From Pestalotiopsis fici W106-1 (Eukaryota > Ascomycota > Sordariomycetes > Amphisphaeriales > Sporocadaceae), in contig NW_006917095.1 of assembly GCF_000516985.1 (NCBI RefSeq), positions 2,733,077 through 2,797,076 of the forward strand: a DNA stretch of 64,000 nucleotides. The letters are read 5' to 3'. A model generated the notes under the pieces. That model was not told the origin of the DNA, did no database searches, and saw only the letters and a list, made by a program, of their open reading frames with translations. Position 1 is the stretch's first letter. Each line of letters opens with the position of its first letter. A program made the position numbers and the translations under genes. Positions 60,556-64,000 of this stretch are shown here, piece by piece.

Positions 60556-61992
60556 ATGGTGTTGGCATATGGACAAGATACTAGGAGTATGGCCAGTGTC
60601 TCCACCCAACAAGCTAAAACACCGTCTTTGCGACTCCCTATCCGTTCGTCAGACTCTCGGACATCACAACAAACTCGACACTACCCCTCAAGATTAGAAT
60701 GGAAGCATAGCCCTCCGTCTTCATCATTGACTAACGACTCTTCTCTACGATCGCCAACCAATTCGTGCTGCTCGCACGACTCTTTCGCAGAGTCAAATCT
60801 CATCATGTCTAGCACAGCATCATTGCCACCATCACCACCAAGATCGCCGCTGAAGCAGGAAAACACGGACCCTCAGTTGCATACTATCCTTCCAAGGCGA
60901 CCGCTTCCACAGCCAGAGACACAATCTCCATGGACCCTGGCTCCCATTACAAGGCGCGAGTCCAGCGATGGGCCTCTGCCTGGCCTAAGTAGCATACTCC
61001 AGGTGCCAAGGACACCACCAGCGTCACATCCTATGCAGGGAATCTCCCAAAGCCTGAGTACTTTCAAGCTGAGCCCATCTCCCGACCTTGCCGCCAGCCT
61101 TGACTATAGCTATGCACGCCCGTCGCGGGAGCGTTTGCCTGTAGATCCCATCAGCCATCACCTGATGGAGCAACGGCGGGAAAGAGAGAACTACCTGCAA
61201 GAGGAGATGAGGTACTCGGCGTCAGCTCAGCATACCTCTCAGCGCGTCTCACCTCCAAACATTTTAAGAACAGCAGCGTCCAACAATCGATATGCTCACC
61301 GGTACAGTCCCTATGCCTCCTCGGAGCAATTCAGCCCCAAAGACCCCGGCAGGAAAATGAGGCGAAACGATGTGCCTCATAACAATCAGAGATATGCCCA
61401 AGAAGAAAAACACTTTATCCGATACCTCAAGATTGACTGCGGTAGACCTTGGGACGACATTGAATACACATTCCAGCATGTCTTTCCAGCAGACGACATG
61501 AAGCGACGCCGCACTCAAGGTGTCCAAGGCATTTTCTACCGAGAAAACAAGGGTCTTCCAAGACTGGATCCCGAAACCAACTCTGTTGTCTACATGCCCA
61601 ATGGGCACATGGCGAGCAAGGAGCTCAAGTGCAGAGAACAAAAGGCAGAAGAGACCTTGTTCATGGAATCGTCGGGAACAAACAAGCCCTTTGGTCTTCT
61701 CAATTTGTTCCCGGAAGCCGCTCTCAGCTATGGTTGGGTACGAGAGGAGGACAAGCGACGGATTGCTGGCCTCGGTAAGTCATTATTTCCAGCCGTGTAA
61801 ATCATTTTACCTTTGCTAACCCATCTACCAGCGGCCCGACGACGAGAAGAAAGGCTGGCAGCTCGCAGCAGAGCCGAGCAGACGGGGTCTTTTGAAGAAA
61901 TCTCGCAGAATGGGAACTGTGCCTGCTGTCTCGACTACAAGCGGGAAAAACTATCTTCTACCAGACGAGGCAGTTTGCCGGGCACTGATTGA
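60556..61992 (+). CDS. unassigned fungal protein with a conserved C-terminal domain
   Basis: Two exons, 60556-61774 and 61832-61992, encode 459 residues; the 57-bp intron has a GCTAAC branch site. Residues 1-270 are disordered, rich in proline and serine (SLPPSPPRSPLKQE). A folded region near 280-345 begins EEKHFIRYLKIDCGRPWDDI, with the pattern W-x(6)-F-x(3)-FP followed by RRRTQGVQGIFYRENK. That pattern recalls a helical, Myb/SANT-like domain widespread in ascomycete regulators, but this is from memory of pattern only. A second conserved block, YGWVREEDKRRIAGLAARR, crosses the intron. The protein ends with a short CACC motif and a basic tail. A regulatory or nuclear role is inferred. The second in-frame ATG (codon 12) is also a possible start. 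Confidence 0.8.
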
Positions 61993-63123
61993 GTCACTGG
62001 GTTGCGCACACAACATTCTGGCTCAATGTTTCTCGAGCCTACGGAAACCACGCATTTGCATCGACCGGCTACATGACCTTTATATGGCGCATTATATCAT
62101 ACAGACTTCTTTCTTCCTGTTCACTCACAATACCCCAGGAACCTGCAAAATCACTCTGGCGCATTATAGCTTCTTTTCTCTTTTCTTTAGCACTTTTATT
62201 GGCGTTAAATGACTTTTCAGTATATGAATAAGACCTCATGATTTGTGATGGTCACGTATCATGTACGGCTAGAACTTGCCTCGAAGCAAAGGCGGGTCTT
62301 CCACCAAGCGCCTGAGAATGCAAACGGCTTTGGGTTTTCTACAGTGAGCGTTACTGATCTTTTTCGGCATTTGATTTTTTAATGTGCCACAAAAAAAATA
62401 TCCAAGTCCTGGTGACTTGAAGATTTTGAAGGAGAATTTAGAAGACGGGAATGGCGGAAATCTAGGCTGGAGAGGAACAAGTGGCACCTCAACATGAGGC
62501 ATGCCGTTTGCTTTCTGGATTGTGTAAATGTTAGCATCTAATCAAAGACCTGGCCTATGATTTGGAGGTCAATATCTAAATGCTTGTAGTCGTCGCAGTC
62601 GACTTCCAACGATACCCTGAAATGAACAGAATGATTCGGTATCATAAAAAAAAAAAAGAATATCCGCTCCCTCTCTTTGGCCAAACCTGCGCGTTGAAAT
62701 CCACGACCAATAGTCCAACATGAACAGACGAGCACATTCCACCTGCACTGCCATATCCCTTGGAACCCATTTCGGCCCGGCCATAACTGGTCATGGGGCG
62801 GGTAACGACTAGGCGGCCTACGCCAGGCGTATCGGCTACAAATAGACTTCACAGGGGGGGGGGCCCTCAAATGATATACATTAACAATGTATGATTGCAT
62901 TTCAATTTATCATGTATGAACTGACAGGGTCCCGTCACCTGATTTGAAATGCTCTATTGGGAATAATTTGGGATGAATTCAAGAACCAACAACATTGATA
63001 CATGAGGGATCAGTTTCAAGATTGGTGGAACCAGCCAGCAGTTCAGGTCTGGTCTAGCTGGGTAAAATGTAGCAAACAAGCCACCAAAAACTTTACACCT
63101 CTTTTTATCCCAACAGGAGAGGC

Positions 63124-63143
63124 TAGGTAGGTAGGTAGGTAGG
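63124..63143 (+). repeat. TAGG microsatellite, five units
   Basis: Five consecutive TAGG units. It is a tandem form of the TAGGTA word frequent in the intergenic DNA of this window. Confidence 0.75.
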
Positions 63144-63414
63144 AGCCAGCTCTGTGGCCAAGTTCTTGTCATTGCCTTGTCTATCCACTCAGCTTCCTTC
63201 GCGGCCACTTGATTTTCAGGTTTGAATAATCCAAGACTCCAACATCCGTCATCACTGGGGAACCGCTTCAAGTCGATTGACTCAAGCGCACACACACACC
63301 GAGCATGAGTACTCTCTGGGCCCAATTTCATAACGAACCACGTTTTCTCCGGGGGGTTGGGTCGTGGCGCATGTCTTTTGCCGCTCATAATGACCATCCT
63401 CTAGGTAACCACGT

Positions 63415-63453
63415 CACCACCACCACCACCACCACCACCACCAACAACAACAA
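63415..63453 (+). repeat. CAC and CAA trinucleotide microsatellite
   Basis: About nine CAC units run directly into four CAA units, in intergenic DNA. Confidence 0.8.
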
Positions 63454-63931
63454 CGTCGACGACACACCCCCTTGGTTACTGTTGATCCCCTGGTACAAGT
63501 TATCCAGGGGTGGCAACAAAAATAAAATCTGCCAAGGCTAGCCTGGTACATTCTGTAATAATCAGGTGACCTCTGGAAAGAAAATACTTCCAAATCGGCG
63601 GCTCGATATTTTGACATGGAATGATTGCAGGTATTAGCCAGACTCTTCTCCATGATAGCGACTTATTCCTCTGCCTTGAGATAGAATCATGGCGGCAGTC
63701 TTACATTCATCTATTCAAATCTAAAAACTAGCCGGAAAACGATTCTCAAATAACCTCTGGCTGTGACGTAGAGGCAAAGGAGGAATAATAATGGTCTAGT
63801 ATGATCAATTCGCGATCCTACAGTTACTCCGATTCCAAGGTACTTACTGCTTTGCAACAATGAGTACCATCACCATTGCGCGAATCAGAAACCAATTACC
63901 CAAAATCCACCTTCTTCGACACAACACTTGA

Positions 63932-64000
63932 TCATTCAATGGTCACCACCGTCTTCGGAGCATCCTCTCTGGGACCAACAGGACGGAAACCAGGCTCGTC
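63932..64000 (-). CDS. C-terminal fragment of a protein entering from the right edge
   Basis: The minus strand is open from the edge to a TGA at 63932-63934, giving 22 residues that end GPREDAPKTVVTIE. Composition and codon use look coding, and the conserved-looking end resembles the close of a real protein, but 22 residues do not identify a family. It could also be chance. Confidence 0.4.
   Translation of the reverse strand, partial: DEPGFRPVGPREDAPKTVVTIE

Larger units (their letters stand above)
61993..63931. other. intergenic between convergent genes
   Basis: This spacer lies between the 3' ends of the 60556 gene and the gene entering from the right edge. It carries TAGG (63124-63143) and CAC/CAA (63415-63453) microsatellites. 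A minus-strand 147-codon frame (62954-63397) has no recognisable features and is not called. Confidence 0.5.

Noticed and set aside
62954..63397. 147-codon minus-strand frame
   Set aside because: No conserved features; it lies in spacer DNA with simple repeats.

Overview
This window is eukaryotic nuclear DNA from a filamentous ascomycete (Pezizomycotina). The gene set suggests a sordariomycete, perhaps Hypocreales, but the sequence alone does not fix the genus. The evidence is a set of short GT-AG introns, mostly 45-110 bp, nearly all with a CTAAC or CTGAC branch site 8-20 bases before the acceptor. There is also a HET-domain gene, a fungal OPT transporter, fungal-type SET2, PSK, CBP3, CEM1 and TFC7 homologues, and long homopolymer-rich intergenic spaces. 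A run of exactly 100 N at 32149-32248 marks a scaffold join of unknown true size. No bacterial operons, CRISPR arrays, rRNA or convincing tRNA genes were seen.

Left part (1-8.3 kb), the most accessory-looking: a HET-domain gene running off the left edge (minus), an unassigned multi-pass membrane protein (plus), and a PhyH-family dioxygenase (minus) lying between two diverged 140-bp direct repeats.

Central metabolic part (8.5-23.5 kb): a PHO13-type HAD phosphatase (minus), 6-phosphogluconolactonase (plus), the mitochondrial genes CBP3 and CEM1 side by side (both minus), an oligopeptide transporter (plus) and an FAD-dependent monooxygenase (plus).

Right part (28.8-64 kb), mainly regulatory genes: an F-box/WD40 protein (plus), an AT-hook nuclear protein (minus), intronless SET2 (plus), a PAS-domain kinase (plus), a single-pass membrane protein with a His-rich tail (plus), a TFC7/tau55-like histidine-phosphatase-fold protein (plus), an unassigned fungal protein with a conserved C-terminal domain (plus), and the last 22 codons of a minus-strand gene at the right edge. 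Large gene-free stretches lie at 23.4-28.8, 34.6-38.8, 41.5-45.1 and 54.3-60.6 kb; the last three and the first all sit upstream of regulatory genes and could include long leaders.

The genes do not form one pathway. Local links that can be suggested are the CBP3-CEM1 mitochondrial pair and the transporter-monooxygenase pair. All exon models were built by eye from reading frame, splice consensus, branch sites and family conservation. Each final model closes in frame. I did not find a convincing new multi-gene system. The points most worth a second look are the repeat pair around the dioxygenase, the unassigned membrane protein, the GC-AG intron in CEM1, the 22-nt catalytic exon in PHO13, and a recurrent CCTAGG-centred palindrome in intergenic DNA.
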